64,000 bases of DNA from Branchiostoma floridae (lineage: Eukaryota > Chordata > Leptocardii > Amphioxiformes > Branchiostomatidae), in contig NC_049983.1 in assembly GCF_000003815.2 (NCBI RefSeq), positions 10,361,921 to 10,425,920 of the forward strand. The letters are read 5' to 3'. Below are positions 13,430 through 23,796 of this stretch, one piece after another (position 1 is the stretch's first letter; each line of letters starts with the position of its first letter). The translations under genes and the position numbers were made by a program. Below the pieces are notes generated by a model. That model was not told where the DNA came from, made no database searches, and saw only the letters and a list, made by a program, of their open reading frames with translations.

Positions 13430-13551
13430 TCTATGGACACAGCTGTTATACAGATGTTTTGCTGGAGCTGGCCGCCCTTACACTGGGGACAAAGTCTTTG
13501 ACAAGCATGAAATTCTGATTGACCAGGGATGCTACCAGGTCATCTGTCAGG
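13430..13551 (+). other. Possible orphan exon with cysteine motif (weak)
   Basis: A plus-strand open stretch reads CFAGAGRPYTGDKVFDK followed by HEILIDQGCYQVICQ. The spacing of Cys, Gly and the CxxxxC pair resembles a small single-VWC-type domain. Candidate acceptors end at about 13440 (ACACAG) and 13455 (TACAG). A convincing donor is not clear, and no neighbouring plus-strand exon was found. It could be a decayed exon or chance. Confidence 0.25.
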
Positions 13552-14011
13552 TCACAGTCTGGTTTTTAGTAATATCTGTGTGTTTGTGAGGAACATAGTT
13601 CATGCAGTCATTTGCTATTTAGTAATACATGAACAGCAACGTTAAAGTCTTAAATAAAGACATGATTATTTGGCGAAGAGATGGGTTCGTTGAACTCTAG
13701 NNNNNNNNNNNNNNNNNNNNNNNNNNNNNNNNNNNNNNNNNNNNNNNNNNNNNNNNNNNNNNNNNNNNNNNNNNNNNNNNNNNNNNNNNNNNNNNNNNNN
13801 AAATGGGTACTGCTATCTACTGTGTCTTGCGGTAAAATAATGGAAGGCGGAGCCCATCCCTCTCCTTCCACTTCCTTTTACCTCCCGAGCCTACATTATG
13901 CATCCACTGCTGGTACAGCCTCCAAACACTAAAAGCCTACCTATACCTGTTTATATTCTATACTTGGCCTGTACACGGATATATCACACAAGATGATGAA
14001 GATAAACATAC

Positions 14012-14158
14012 CCTCACACGTTGTCCTCCCATCACCAGTATAGCCGCTGGGACACCGACACGTGTACGAGCCGTACGGAGAGTTGATGCACCTTGCGTTA
14101 GACCCACAGGCTGGTCGTCCCAAGCAATAATCCAAACCGTTTTCACATTCATTGACAT
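14012..14158 (-). CDS. Calcium-binding EGF-like exon
   Basis: The 147 bp exon opens with the DVNEC signature, followed by cysteine spacing CLGRPACGSNARC and CRCPSGYTGDG, which matches a cbEGF module. The acceptor (TTTTGCAG) and donor (G|GTATGTT) are clean, and both boundaries are phase 1. It is therefore a symmetric exon that can be inserted or skipped without breaking the frame. Confidence 0.88.
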
Positions 14159-17100
14159 CTGCAAAAGATCACATATTGTTTCCGGTAACCTGGCATCCAG
14201 TCTACCGTTGATTAGCAGAATTCATCCTTACCGCCTAAAACATCTCCCAGGTACAAAGGATTACCACGGCGACGGAAAGCCCTTTCTGCCTCAAAAGGGA
14301 GCCCGGCCAAACCACGGCAGACCTAAATTGATAATGGCCTTTTAAAACTGATAAGCTAATAGAGTAAGTTTGTGGTATCAATGGAAATTTGTCATTAAAA
14401 TAAACACGAGGAAAGCTGCTGAAAACCTATAGTGATATGAAGGCGGTACATTCTTTTGATACAAACCGTAGGTAGATGCGTTTTTCTATATATCACGTTT
14501 AGTCCTAATGATTACAATTCATAAAGAAACGTACCTAGACAAAACTGGGAAAGGCCGAAAAAACCGTATCCTGTGTTGCAGTCACACTTCTGAGTGCCGT
14601 CATCCACAAAACAGCTTCCAAAGCCACAGAACCGGATACAGGGTGTAATGGCTGGGGGTAAGTGCAAAAGGCATAATGGTGGGTCAATAACCATGGCTTA
14701 GTAATAGAGTACAAAAATTAGATAATGACAATGGCTATGTGCTAATAGACAAATCAATAGCACTTTTTATACCGGAGCTAACGTTAAAACCTTGTAACCT
14801 GATGCTGTCTAGAATGCCAGACTGCTTCCATTTCTTTCAAGTTGCTTGTGAATATTGAGATAATATGATATGAATATTAGATGATTGTTGCTTTTGTTTG
14901 TGTATTAGGTTGGATACTGTAGGATCTAACGTTTTAGGCAATTTATTTGATGTCTCTTTTGTAGCCTTGAAGCGAAAACTATTGAATCAAATATGACATG
15001 TATAATGTATAGTTGATTACCTTCACAGCTTGGTAATGTACCCTTCCATTCTCCGTCGCTGCCACACGTAAGACTTGTGGTCCCGCTCGCGGACTGAAAC
15101 CCCTTCTTGCAACGGTATGTTGCCACGGAGCCAGTGGTTGTTGTTGTTAGGTTAAGCTCAGCATGGGAGGCCTGTAATGGGCAGCCACACTCGACAACTA
15201 GGACATAAGATAGAATTATTGTTAAGTTGGGAAGGCATCGTTCGTTTTTCCGTAGAACTATTGTAGTGCATAACTCATGGCCAGCAAGTACTGTACATAG
15301 AAACATCCTAATTGCAACGTACGCCTGTATCTAGATGTACAAAGATTAGCTGTGACAGGTCGATTAGTGCAGTAAAACAACTGCTGTTGCACCGCGTGCC
15401 TGTGGAGGGCAGTTTTTATACATAGATATGGTCAATCTCACATAGGTCTGCTAAGCCATAAATTGTATGGTCTATATTATTCAGCATTTTGGCATTGTCC
15501 ATCAAAATAAACTGAAAAAACAAGAAACAGTCATGCCTTCAAGTACCAGATTAACCAACGCAGGATTGATGTGTTCCAAAATTTCTACTTTCCCAGAATT
15601 ATCGTAGGGTGGAATTTTTTTATCACCAAGCAAAGTAGGGGCATCTTCTCTAGGTAATTTTAAAGAACGCTTGCAGATATACACTCAGCACGAAAAGTTT
15701 GGAATATCAACTTTGGTTGAGCATATTTCCGTTGTTTTTGCATCAATTTCAATATATTATATACCATTGGAATGCTTGTGTAATTTTCTTTTATTTGATA
15801 TCCAACTCATTGAGAATGCAAATTCATGAAACAAGCACCGGACCTACTAATGTGAGTAGGTCGCAAAAAAATTCCCTGGTTGGTGTCCAACGCAGTGTTG
15901 TCCTGTTGAGATGGGCGCGGGTGTCAATGATCCAATCCTTCGTTTGTTCTTGGTATAATGTTATTTTTAGTACAAGGGACATTCGAGGTTATTTTTAGCA
16001 TATCAGACATCCAATGTTACCACTGAAAACACCTGCATCCTGCAGGTGTGGAGCCAGGAATGAACACCTGTGGATAACGGTGCCGCCGTCACGGTGCCGT
16101 ACCGTCATCCACAGGTGTTCATTTTTTGGCATTCTTTGTTGTTGTTGTTGTCTTACACTAAACTTCACCATGCCACGTCTATCCTACGTGGATAAGCTCC
16201 GTGCTGTAGGGCAGGTTGAAGCTGGCGCCTATCAAAGAGATGTTGCTGCGCTATTTGGAGTCCGCCAAAGCACCATCTCCAAACTGGTTACAAAGTTCCA
16301 AGCAACCGATGATGTAAAAGACATGCCGCACACCGGACGTCCCAGGGCCACAACACCTGAGCAAGATCGGTATCTTACCCGTACAACTCTGAGGAACCGC
16401 AGGCTGTCATCCACACGTCTCCAGACAAGGTTCTCGGACAGGTACAGAACCCGACTATCGCGTCAAACCATCAGAAACAGGCTGCACGCGGCCAACCTGA
16501 GAGCGCGTGTGGCTGCCAGGAAGCCTGCACTGACAGAAGCTCAGCGCCAAGCCCGCTTACGGTGGTGCCGCAGACATCGCGGTTGGAGGGACCGTGAATG
16601 GAGGCATGTCATGTTTTCTGATGAAAGCAGGTTCTCCCTTCGGCAGTTGGATGGCCGGATCAAAGTGTGGAGGCGGCGAGGAGAACGCTACTCCAAGGCT
16701 TGCACAGATACAGTGACAGCATTTGGTGGAGGCAGCGTCATGGTGTGGGGCGGTATCACCACCAGGGGAAAGACAAGGCTTGTCATCATCCCAGGGAACC
16801 TCAACGCAGAGGGATATAGGGACATCATTCTCAATCCTGTGGCAATCTCTTTCCTGCGTGATATGGGGCCACATGCTATGCTGCAGGATGACAACGCCCC
16901 TCCACACAGTGCGAGAATCGTCAGAGATCATCTCCAGCATACAGGCGTAGAGAGAATGGAGTGGCCGTCAGGCAGCCCTGATCTGAACCCCATCGAGCAT
17001 CTCTGGGACCAGCTGGGGCGTGCTGTCCATGACAGGGTGACCGACAGAACAACACTGGCCGACTTGCGACGACTCAGCGGCTGGTGGAGGAGTGGGACGC

Positions 17101-18555
17101 TATCCCGCAGCATCGCATTGCACGACTGGTGAGAAGCATGAGGAGGAGGTGCCGGGCTGTGGTGACAGCGCGCGGCGGGTCTACCCGCTACTGAATAAGA
17201 CTCATTCGTCGTCGACACTGAGACTCAGACAGATTGTTTTATTTAAGAATGAACTTGGCATTGACGAATGTGTATTGCTTGTTTTTGTTCATTTGTCATA
17301 TTACCCTCGCACACAAGTCAATACCAACAGAACGGTATGTACTGAAGAGAGTGACTACAGTAGTGTAATTTGGGCCCTTTTTTTGGCGGCCCGCTCACGT
17401 TAATATGCTTAGAGCTCGTTTCATGGATTTACAAACACAACGAGTTGGATATCATAGGAAAGACAACTACACAAGCATTTCAATGATATGTAATATACTA
17501 GAATTGGTGCTGAAACGACTGAAATATGAGTAATTAAAGTTGATATTCCAAACCTTTTGTGCCGAGTGTATGTGTAGAAGTTAGGTGTGACGGATCGTTC
17601 AGTGTTATATAACCAACTACTGCTGCCCCGCGTGCCTGCGAAGCTGGTGTGTTACGCCAACAGGCGGTTATACCGGCAATATAGATACAGATACAGACTG
17701 ACGAAGGCCATATATATCATCATCATCATCATTATCATCATCATCATCACCATGCATCCTCTCGTTTTTTGAACTAACCTTTCTAATTCTGTGACAAAAG
17801 CCTCAGCTAAGAGAAGATAAGGATTTTGCCTCATTTGCTTTGAAATTACAACGATTGAGCTAATTCGCAATTTGTATCCAGTGCGAGATAGAGACTTGTA
17901 TGTCAACGAAAACACTCCATCACCCCTGTGTGATCAGAAACAATACACAGAAAAACAACCCACCCCTCTTTACCTCCATCCCTCATCGATAAAATGGAGT
18001 GTCAAACACATACCTGCTAATGTAGCCGTTGAAGCGGCTATGTCCGGCGTATCTGTCGTTGAAAGCTCAGTTGTCATTCTACTAACTGTTGTGGTGGGTT
18101 CTATGGTTGTGGCTATTGTTGTGGTGGGTTCTGTAGTTGTGACTGTTGTTGTCAGCTCTGTAGTTGAAGCTTTTGTTGTCGGCTCTGTAGTTGAAGCTTT
18201 TGTTGTCGGCTCTGTGGTTGTGACTGTTGCTGTGGTTGGATCTGTAGTTGTAACTGTTGTTGTGGTGGGTTCTGTAGTTGTGACTGTTATTTTTGTGGGC
18301 TCTGTGGTTGTGACTGTTGTTGTAGGCTCTGTAGTTGTGACTGTTGTTGTTGTAGGCTCTGTAGTTGTGACTGTTGTTGTTGTGGGCTCTGTAGTTGTGA
18401 CTGTTGTTGTTGTGGGCTCTGTAGTTGTGACTGTTGTGGTGGTGGGTTCTGTAGTTGCGACCGTTGTTGTGGTGGGTTCTGTAGTTGTGACTGTTGTTGT
18501 TGTGGGCTCTGTTGTTGTGACTGTTGTTGTAGGCTCTGTAGTGTGACTGTGTGGA
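14012..18555 (-). CDS. Modular extracellular protein: Thr-rich stalk, sushi, EGF, cbEGF (partial)
   Basis: Four minus-strand exons share phase 1 at every boundary I can see, which is typical of shuffled extracellular modules. In order of transcription they are a Thr/Pro/Glu-rich exon (from the gap to 18014), a sushi/CCP exon (15197-15021), an EGF-like exon (14651-14535) and a calcium-binding EGF exon (14158-14012). The protein would be secreted or an extracellular membrane protein with an O-glycosylated stalk. No signal peptide or terminal exon is visible. The 5' side is lost in the gap and minisatellite at 18.6-20.6 kb, and further 3' exons may lie in the 13701-13800 gap. A Tc1-like transposon (15682-17568) sits in the stalk-sushi intron. 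That these exons belong to one gene is inferred from strand, order and phase. The family is not resolved. Confidence 0.72.
14535..14651 (-). CDS. EGF-like exon
   Basis: This 117 bp phase 1-1 exon reads PCIRFCGFGSCFVDDG, then QKCDCNTGYGFFG and a last cysteine in QFCLG. Six cysteines fit an EGF-like module without the calcium-binding DxNEC start. It is flanked by a CCCCCAG acceptor and a G|GTACGT donor. Confidence 0.85.
   Translation of the reverse strand, partial: PLHPVSGSVALEAVLWMTALRSVTATQDTVFSAFPSFV
15021..15197 (-). CDS. Sushi/CCP domain exon
   Basis: A 177 bp phase 1-1 exon encodes one complete complement-control-protein repeat. It shows CGCPLQASHAELN, then GSVATYRCKKGF, TSLTCGSDGEWKG and LPSCE, with the four canonical cysteines and the conserved tryptophan. 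The acceptor is CTAG and the donor is G|GTAATC. Confidence 0.9.
15200..15681. other. Intron remnant left of the Tc1-like element
   Basis: Mostly unrecognised. A stretch at about 15340-15415 (GTGACAGGTCG, then CACCGCGTGCCTG) is a diverged copy of sequence just right of the transposon (17585-17640), so a dispersed repeat flanks the insertion on both sides. A minus-strand open frame at 15502-15684 has an acceptor-like TTACCTAG but no convincing donor or family match, so I do not call it. Confidence 0.45.
16059..16123 (+). promoter_or_regulatory. Perfect 17 bp hairpin ahead of transposase start
   Basis: AATGAACACCTGTGGAT (16059-16075) is an exact inverted copy of 16107-16123. A shorter inner pairing (ACGGT with ACCGT) sits in the 31 nt loop. 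A second small inverted repeat (ACACCTGCA with TGCAGGTGT, about 16029-16049) precedes it. It lies inside the transposon, about 50 bp upstream of the transposase ATG. A role in transcript stability, translation or transposase binding is possible but unproven. Confidence 0.8.
16170..17194 (+). pseudogene. Tc1-like DD34E transposase, one late frameshift
   Basis: The likely start is the ATG at 16170 (MPRLSYVDKLRAVGQ), preceded by CACC. The N-terminal half carries two helix-turn-helix DNA-binding regions (RDVAALFGVRQSTISKLV and SRQTIRNRLHAANL) separated by a GRPRATT hook. The catalytic triad is visible: FSDES (first Asp), QDDNAPPHSA (second Asp) and SPDLNPIEHLWD (Glu), with 34 residues between the second Asp and the Glu. 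The current frame ends at 17132. From about 17066 the expected C-terminus (QRLVEEWDAIPQHRIARLV, ending STRY at 17194) continues in the next frame, so a small indel occurred there. Length without the shift would be about 341 residues, normal for Tc1 enzymes. The upstream in-frame extension to 16014 overlaps the hairpin and is unlikely to be translated. Confidence 0.95.
17569..18010. other. Intron segment with ATC microsatellite
   Basis: The part next to the transposon (17585-17710) is a dispersed repeat resembling 15340-15415. A short (ATC)n run lies at about 17717-17752. No exon is recognised. Confidence 0.5.
18014..18555 (-). CDS. Thr-rich mucin-like stalk exon (5' end in gap)
   Basis: The minus strand encodes about 12 or more copies of a TTTEPTTTTV-type unit. 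These degrade into KASTTEPT and VTTTEPTTTIATT variants, then a non-repeated end, DIAASTATLAG, before a G|GTATGTG donor (phase 1). Such Thr/Pro repeats are usual O-glycosylated stalks. The unit at DNA level is about 30-33 bp, so copy number is likely polymorphic. The plus-strand frame over the same bases is a shadow. Confidence 0.8.
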
Positions 18556-18675
18556 NNNNNNNNNNNNNNNNNNNNNNNNNNNNNNNNNNNNNNNNNNNNN
18601 NNNNNNNNNNNNNNNNNNNNNNNNNNNNNNNNNNNNNNNNNNNNNNNNNNNNNNNCGACTTTATTCTTTAGTTTC

Positions 18676-19400
18676 AGGTCAACACAGAATTTATCAGCAG
18701 CTGGAGGGAGAGTACCAGCCTTCACTTCCATCAGCAGAAGGTGACACACAACAGCTGAAGGGAGAGTACCAGTCATCACCTCCATCAGCAGAAGGTGATA
18801 CACAACAGCTGAAGGGAGAGAACCAGCCTTCACTTCCATCAGCAGAAGGTGACACACAACAGCTGAAGGGAGAGTACCAGCCTTCTCCTCCATCAGCAGA
18901 AGGTGACACACAGCAGCTGAAGGGAGAGTACCAGCCTTCACTTCCATCAGCAGAAGGTGACACACAACAGCTGAAGGGAGAGAACCAGCCTTCACTTCCA
19001 TCAGCAGAAGGTGACACACAGCAGCTGAAGGGAGAGTACCAGCCTTCTCCTCCATCAGCAGAAGGTGACACACAGCAGCTGAAGGGAGAGTACCAGCCTT
19101 CTCCTCCATCAGCAGAAGGTGACACACAGCAGCTGAGGGGAGAGAACCAGCCTTCACTTCCATCAGCAGAAGGTGACACACAACAGCTGAAGGGAGAGTA
19201 CCAGTCATCACCTCCATCAGCAGCAGCTGAAGGGAGAGTACCAGCCTTCACTTCCATCAGCAGGTGACACACAGCAGCTGAAGGGAGAGAACCAGTCTTC
19301 ACTTCCATCAGCAGGTGACACACTGCAGCTAAAGGGAGAGTACCAACCGTCCCCTCCATCAGCAGGCGCAACACAGCAGCTGAAGGGAGAGCGTCCACAC
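18676..19400. repeat. 54 bp minisatellite, first array
   Basis: Tandem copies of a 54 bp unit (CAGCTGAAGGGAGAGTACCA, then TCCATCAGCAGAAGGTGACA), about 13 units with a few shortened ones at the right end. Because 54 is a multiple of three, several frames stay open on both strands (18-residue repeats such as GDTQQLKGEYQPSLPSAE on plus). I regard these as products of periodicity rather than protein, since no start, splice context or domain supports them. The array starts inside a unit of the ~100 bp repeat described for 19480-21240. Confidence 0.9.
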
Positions 19401-19479
19401 CCGTCCGTTGCTCCTGTACATCATCATCCAGCGGTTCGGCCCCCACCTAAGCCACCCCCGTCTGTGTGAATCAACTGGG

Positions 19480-21240
19480 AGACTGTGCTTCCGGGTCAAC
19501 ACGACGGTCACCCACAGAACTTTGTTTTATAGACAAAACAGAACTCACGCTCAACGTTTTCTCAAGGTCAACACAGAACCCTCTAGAGTTATACTGTCTG
19601 AGTTATACAAAGAAGTAAAGGACAGAACCTACTACAAGGTTAAAACAGAACTTTATTCATTTAGTTTCCAGGTCAACACAGAATTTATCAGCAGCTGGAG
19701 GGAGAGTACCAGCCTTCACTTCCATCAGCAGAAGGTGACACACAACAGCTGAAGGGAGAGTACCAGTCATCACCTCCATCAGCAGAAGGTGACACACAAC
19801 AGCTGAAGGGAGAGAACCAGCCTTCACTTCCATCAGCAGAAGGTGACACACAACAGCTGAAGGGAGAGTACCAGCCTTCTCCTCCATCAGCAGAAAGTGA
19901 CACACAGCAACTGACGGGAGAGTACCAGCCTTCACTTCCATCAGCAGAAAGTGACACACAACATCTGAAGGGAGAGAACCAGTCTTCACTTCCATCAGCA
20001 GAAGGTGACACACAGCAGCTGAAGGGAGAGTACCAGCCTTCACTTCCATCAGCAGGTGACACACAGCAGCTGAAGGGAGAGTACCAGCCTTCTCCTCCAT
20101 CAGCAGAAGGTGACACACAGCAGCTGAAGGGAGAGAACCAGTCTTCACTTCCATCAGCAGAAGGTGACACACAGCAGCTGAAGGGAGAGTACCAGCCTTC
20201 ACTTCCATCAGCAGAAGGTGACACACAGCAGCTGAAGGGAGAGTACCAGCCTTCTCCTCCATCAGCAGACGGTGANNNNNNNNNNNNNNNNNNNNNNNNN
20301 NNNNNNNNNNNNNNNNNNNNNNNNNNNNNNNNNNNNNNNNNNNNNNNNNNNNNNNNNNNNNNNNNNNNNNNNNNNNNNNNNNNNNNNNNNNNNNNNNNNN
20401 NNNNNNNNNNNNNNNNNNNNNNNNNNNNNNNNNNNNNNNNNNNNNNNNNNNNNNNNNNNNNNNNNNNNNNNNNNNNNNNNNNNNNNNNNNNNNNNNNNNN
20501 NNNNNNNNNNNNNNNNNNNNNNNNNNNNNNNNNNNNNNNNNNNNNNNNNNNNCCACTCACGCTCAACGTTTTCTCAAGGTCAGCACAGAACCCTCTAGAG
20601 TTATACAAAGAAGTCAAGGACAGAACCTACTACAAGGTTAAAACAGAACTTTATTCATTTAGTTTCCAGGTCAACACAGAATTTATCTAGCGTACAAAGA
20701 AAGTACAAAGAACTGAAGAACAGAACTTTATGCGCAAGATCAAAACAGAACTTTATTCAATTTATTTTTCATGGTCCGTGGACTCCACACAGAACTTTTC
20801 TAGAGTACAAAGAACTCACGGACAGAACCTAGTGCAAGATTGATACAGAATATTATTCCATTTATTCTCACCATCAACACAAAATTTATTGAGATCACAA
20901 GGAACTTAAGGACAGAACCTAATGGGAGGTTTAAACAATTTAAGACGATTTATTTCTCTATCTATGTTAACACAGAATTTTTCTAAAGTACCAGGATTCA
21001 GGAACGCAAGGACAGTATACACTACAAGGTTAAAACAGAGCTTTATTCCATGTACTAGTATTTCTCCATGTCTACACAAAACGTATCTAGAGTGTAAGGG
21101 ACTCAAGAATAGTATATACGGCAAGGTTAAAGCAGAACTCTACTCAGTTTATTTTTCCATATCAACACAATTTATGTAAAGTACAAGGAATGCAAGGACA
21201 AAACCTAATGCAAGGCTTCAACAAACTCTATTCAAGTTAT
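19480..21240. repeat. ~100 bp diverged tandem repeat hosting the minisatellite
   Basis: Units of about 90-107 bp share CAAGGTTAAAACAGAACTTT, then a TTTATT segment, GGTCAACACAGAATTTATC, a TAGAGTACAAAG block and GGACAGAACCTA. Clear unit starts are near 20634, 20735, 20842, 20930, 21027 and 21122, and the first is repeated near 19636. Divergence between units is high, so this array is older than the 54 bp minisatellite embedded in it. Confidence 0.85.
19684..20275. repeat. 54 bp minisatellite, second array (runs into gap)
   Basis: Same 54 bp unit as at 18676-19400, about 11 copies before the gap at 20276-20552. Its left junction (ACACAGAATTTATCAGCAGC) is the same as that of the first array. After the gap the sequence re-enters the CACGCTCAACGTTTTCTC flank also seen at 19547. 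The two arrays with their flanks therefore look like a local duplication. Confidence 0.9.
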
Positions 21241-23790
21241 TGTTACCGTTATATTTGTTTACTTGTTCACTTGTTCACATATTCTGTAGTTAGTTTAACT
21301 CATGTTCCTTATATGTAGCAAGTTAATATTTGAAGACAACAGTATTCAAGTTTAGACTTCCAATACACGACATTTTACCACACCTTCTTACTCACCCTTT
21401 GTTAAATAGTCAGAGAGTTAGAGAAGGAAGAAAAGAGAAGGGAAAGAAGAGACAGATCACGCCACTATTGTATAGTGTTAATGTTATAAGAGGTTTGGAC
21501 CACCCCCATGCAACTAGTGGTAGGGTCCGGTTGTTCATCATTATGGGTTCCATCTAGATGTTGTCAAATAGATTGTGCTCCTGACTATGCGCTCACTGTC
21601 ATCCTTGAGTCGTCACCGTACGTGTTCCCTATTGGCGCAATCGCATGCAATACAATGGGAACAGATCATGTTAGAACTAACGTTAGGGTGTTTTTTTCTA
21701 CGTGTGTTTTACACATGATACTAGTATGTCGCTGTGGCTTATAGCATGCCCTCAGTCCCCGCCACGGCCAATGGAATGTTTGGAGAATATGTCAAAGCTT
21801 TCAAGTTTGGTGAGATTCTTTTTTTCTACATGTTGGCCGGTTGTTTACTACCTTGCTCCTCTTTCCTAGCCCCCCCTTTTCCGCTATGGAATAACCCATG
21901 GTCGCTGGCCAATGAGCTGCCTAGTATTCATATTGCGTGATGCAGATGCAACGTAAACCAAGCTGATTACGAACACAGCAGTCATTTCGCTGCCAGGCAG
22001 AGAGGAGACAACACGGCTCTGGGACCTGTCTCTGATGATTAATAACGACTGCCCCCACGCACTGCACTTCGGTAAGTAATCAGCTTCCAGTTCCACTTCT
22101 GCATAGTCAAGAGGATCTTAGAATAATTGATCGTGTTCTTTGGTCAGAGCCAGGTATAGTTGGATTATGAACTTGATTTAATTGTTAGTTTTGGATTTTT
22201 CAAATGTATAGGTAAATGCAATTGACCTGTCCTTTTTGGCATTCTTGTTGCAGGGGCTCATCATAAAGATGTCTAAGAAGTACAACTATAATACTTGCAG
22301 TGAAAAGGAAACATCTCATCAACATGGACTTATTATTCTTTTCCTTATCACTTTTATTCTTCTTATTCTTATTCAAAAGCGAATCAACATATTCGAATAT
22401 TTTGAATATTTTGTTGGGCTTAATAAGTGTTCAGGTACAGGTTGATATGTGTGTGTCTCTCTGATCTCTCGATCTCAGCACAGGTCGGGCAAGAGAGATC
22501 CACACGAACTCCTACCGCCGCAAGGGACGTCGCTGATGGCTTACACTGGAAGACGAGCTGTATCACTGAAGGGAAGGACATCCGTGTGCAAATTGCTACA
22601 AGGGCACTGAGGCTGGGTGCCATGCAAAACCAGAAACAATGTTGCCCGAAGGAGCAAGGCCATGAGAGGGAAATGCCAGACCGGCAGTAGAGCCGCATGC
22701 AACCAAGCGATTGTGCTGCTATTGAAGGAAAAACTGACTGCAGTTAGAGAATTCATGGACTAACAAAAGTAACATATATGTGCTGTCTGCGTTATTTGAC
22801 TTTTACGATTACCTGTTGTCTATTCTATTATGTCATATTAAGGAATGTAAAAAAAATAATTCAATTGACCTAGACAACGACGGTCTAAAGGGTGGATATA
22901 CGAATGGTAGACATCCCAACCAAATGTATATGAAATCTTTATTGACACGACAAAAGTACAGCGACTTTCGTGAGGATTATAACAAGTACTTACAATACAA
23001 CTAAGCAGACGTATATGCATATTTACAGATATGAATAAGTCAACATATTATTTCTAGCATGTCATTTACATAATTCAAACGTTGCCTGCAAATTTCTTGA
23101 GTTACAAACAGACTTTTACCAATCTAACGTTTTCGGGAGTTTCTCAACGCTACAAATACACGTCCATGCAGCCGTTTACTTTTTGGGACTTTTTGGAACT
23201 CGGAGTAATACATCAATGGGACCTTACAAGTATATTGTGCATACAAGCTGCAGCAGCCTTTCACTCCGTCACTTACAAGAAGATACAACACAACGTTTGC
23301 TAGATGTAATAATGTATTAATGTAGTGATGTATTATTGTACTATGATTGTTATTCTTAGACAGTTATTCGTTTGATGACGTAAACTGCAACAGACCGAGA
23401 TGTACAAGTAACCAATGTTGAGTGATATGAGCGGAGTTGAGTAGATGTCTGTCAGGTAAAACAGAATACAAAGACGGAAGATTTCTACGGCAGTTCGGGA
23501 GAGCAGACATTTGTCTGGTACTGAGACAGAATGTGAAGACAAGAGAGTGTAAGGTAAGAGAGTTCAGTTCAGGAGAGACAATAGAGAACTTCAGTTAAGG
23601 CCTGAGTGAGATAGCATCATTATGAAGTCTGTTATAATGTTAAACGTATTCCGTGCCTAGCGTACGGAAATTCTTGTCTCTGCGTCATTTCTTTATCCTT
23701 CATGTGCTGATCTTCAAATTCCAGTCGGCAACTAAAGGAACCTGTATATATTTGTTACATGTCCAAGTTGGAGATGTTGTCGTAATTTTC
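21240..23790. other. No gene recognised, 2.5 kb
   Basis: Short open frames occur on both strands (for example 22427-22690, +), but none shows domains, splice logic or codon pattern I can defend. No tandem structure stands out. The G/A-rich stretch at 21418-21450 is low complexity. Confidence 0.45.
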
Positions 23791-23796
23791 CTAACT

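Larger units (their letters stand above)
15682..17568 (+). mobile_element. Near-complete Tc1-like DNA transposon with long TIRs
   Basis: The 1887 bp element is bounded by TA duplications (15680-15681 and 17569-17570). Its terminal inverted repeats are long, about 155 bp (15682-15836 and 17414-17568). The ends read CACTCAGCACGAAAAGTTTG on the left and, inverted, CACTCGGCACAAAAGGTTTG on the right. They share GGAATATCAACTTT, AATGCTTGTGTA and GATATCCAACTC further in. Inside is a DD34E transposase gene preceded by a strong hairpin. One frameshift near the transposase C-terminus is the only lesion I can see, so this copy is probably young but inactive. It lies in an intron of the sushi/EGF gene, in the opposite orientation to that gene. 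Confidence 0.97.

Noticed and set aside
15502-15684. Minus-strand 60-codon frame beside the Tc1 element as an extra exon
   Set aside because: An acceptor-like site exists, but no good donor, no phase match with the neighbouring phase 1 exons and no recognisable domain.
17872-18546. 224-codon plus-strand Val-rich frame
   Set aside because: It is the antisense shadow of the Thr-rich stalk exon.
18551-20617. Long frames on both strands of the 54 bp minisatellite
   Set aside because: The unit length is a multiple of three, so frames stay open by default. Three different frames are equally open, and no start or splice support was seen.
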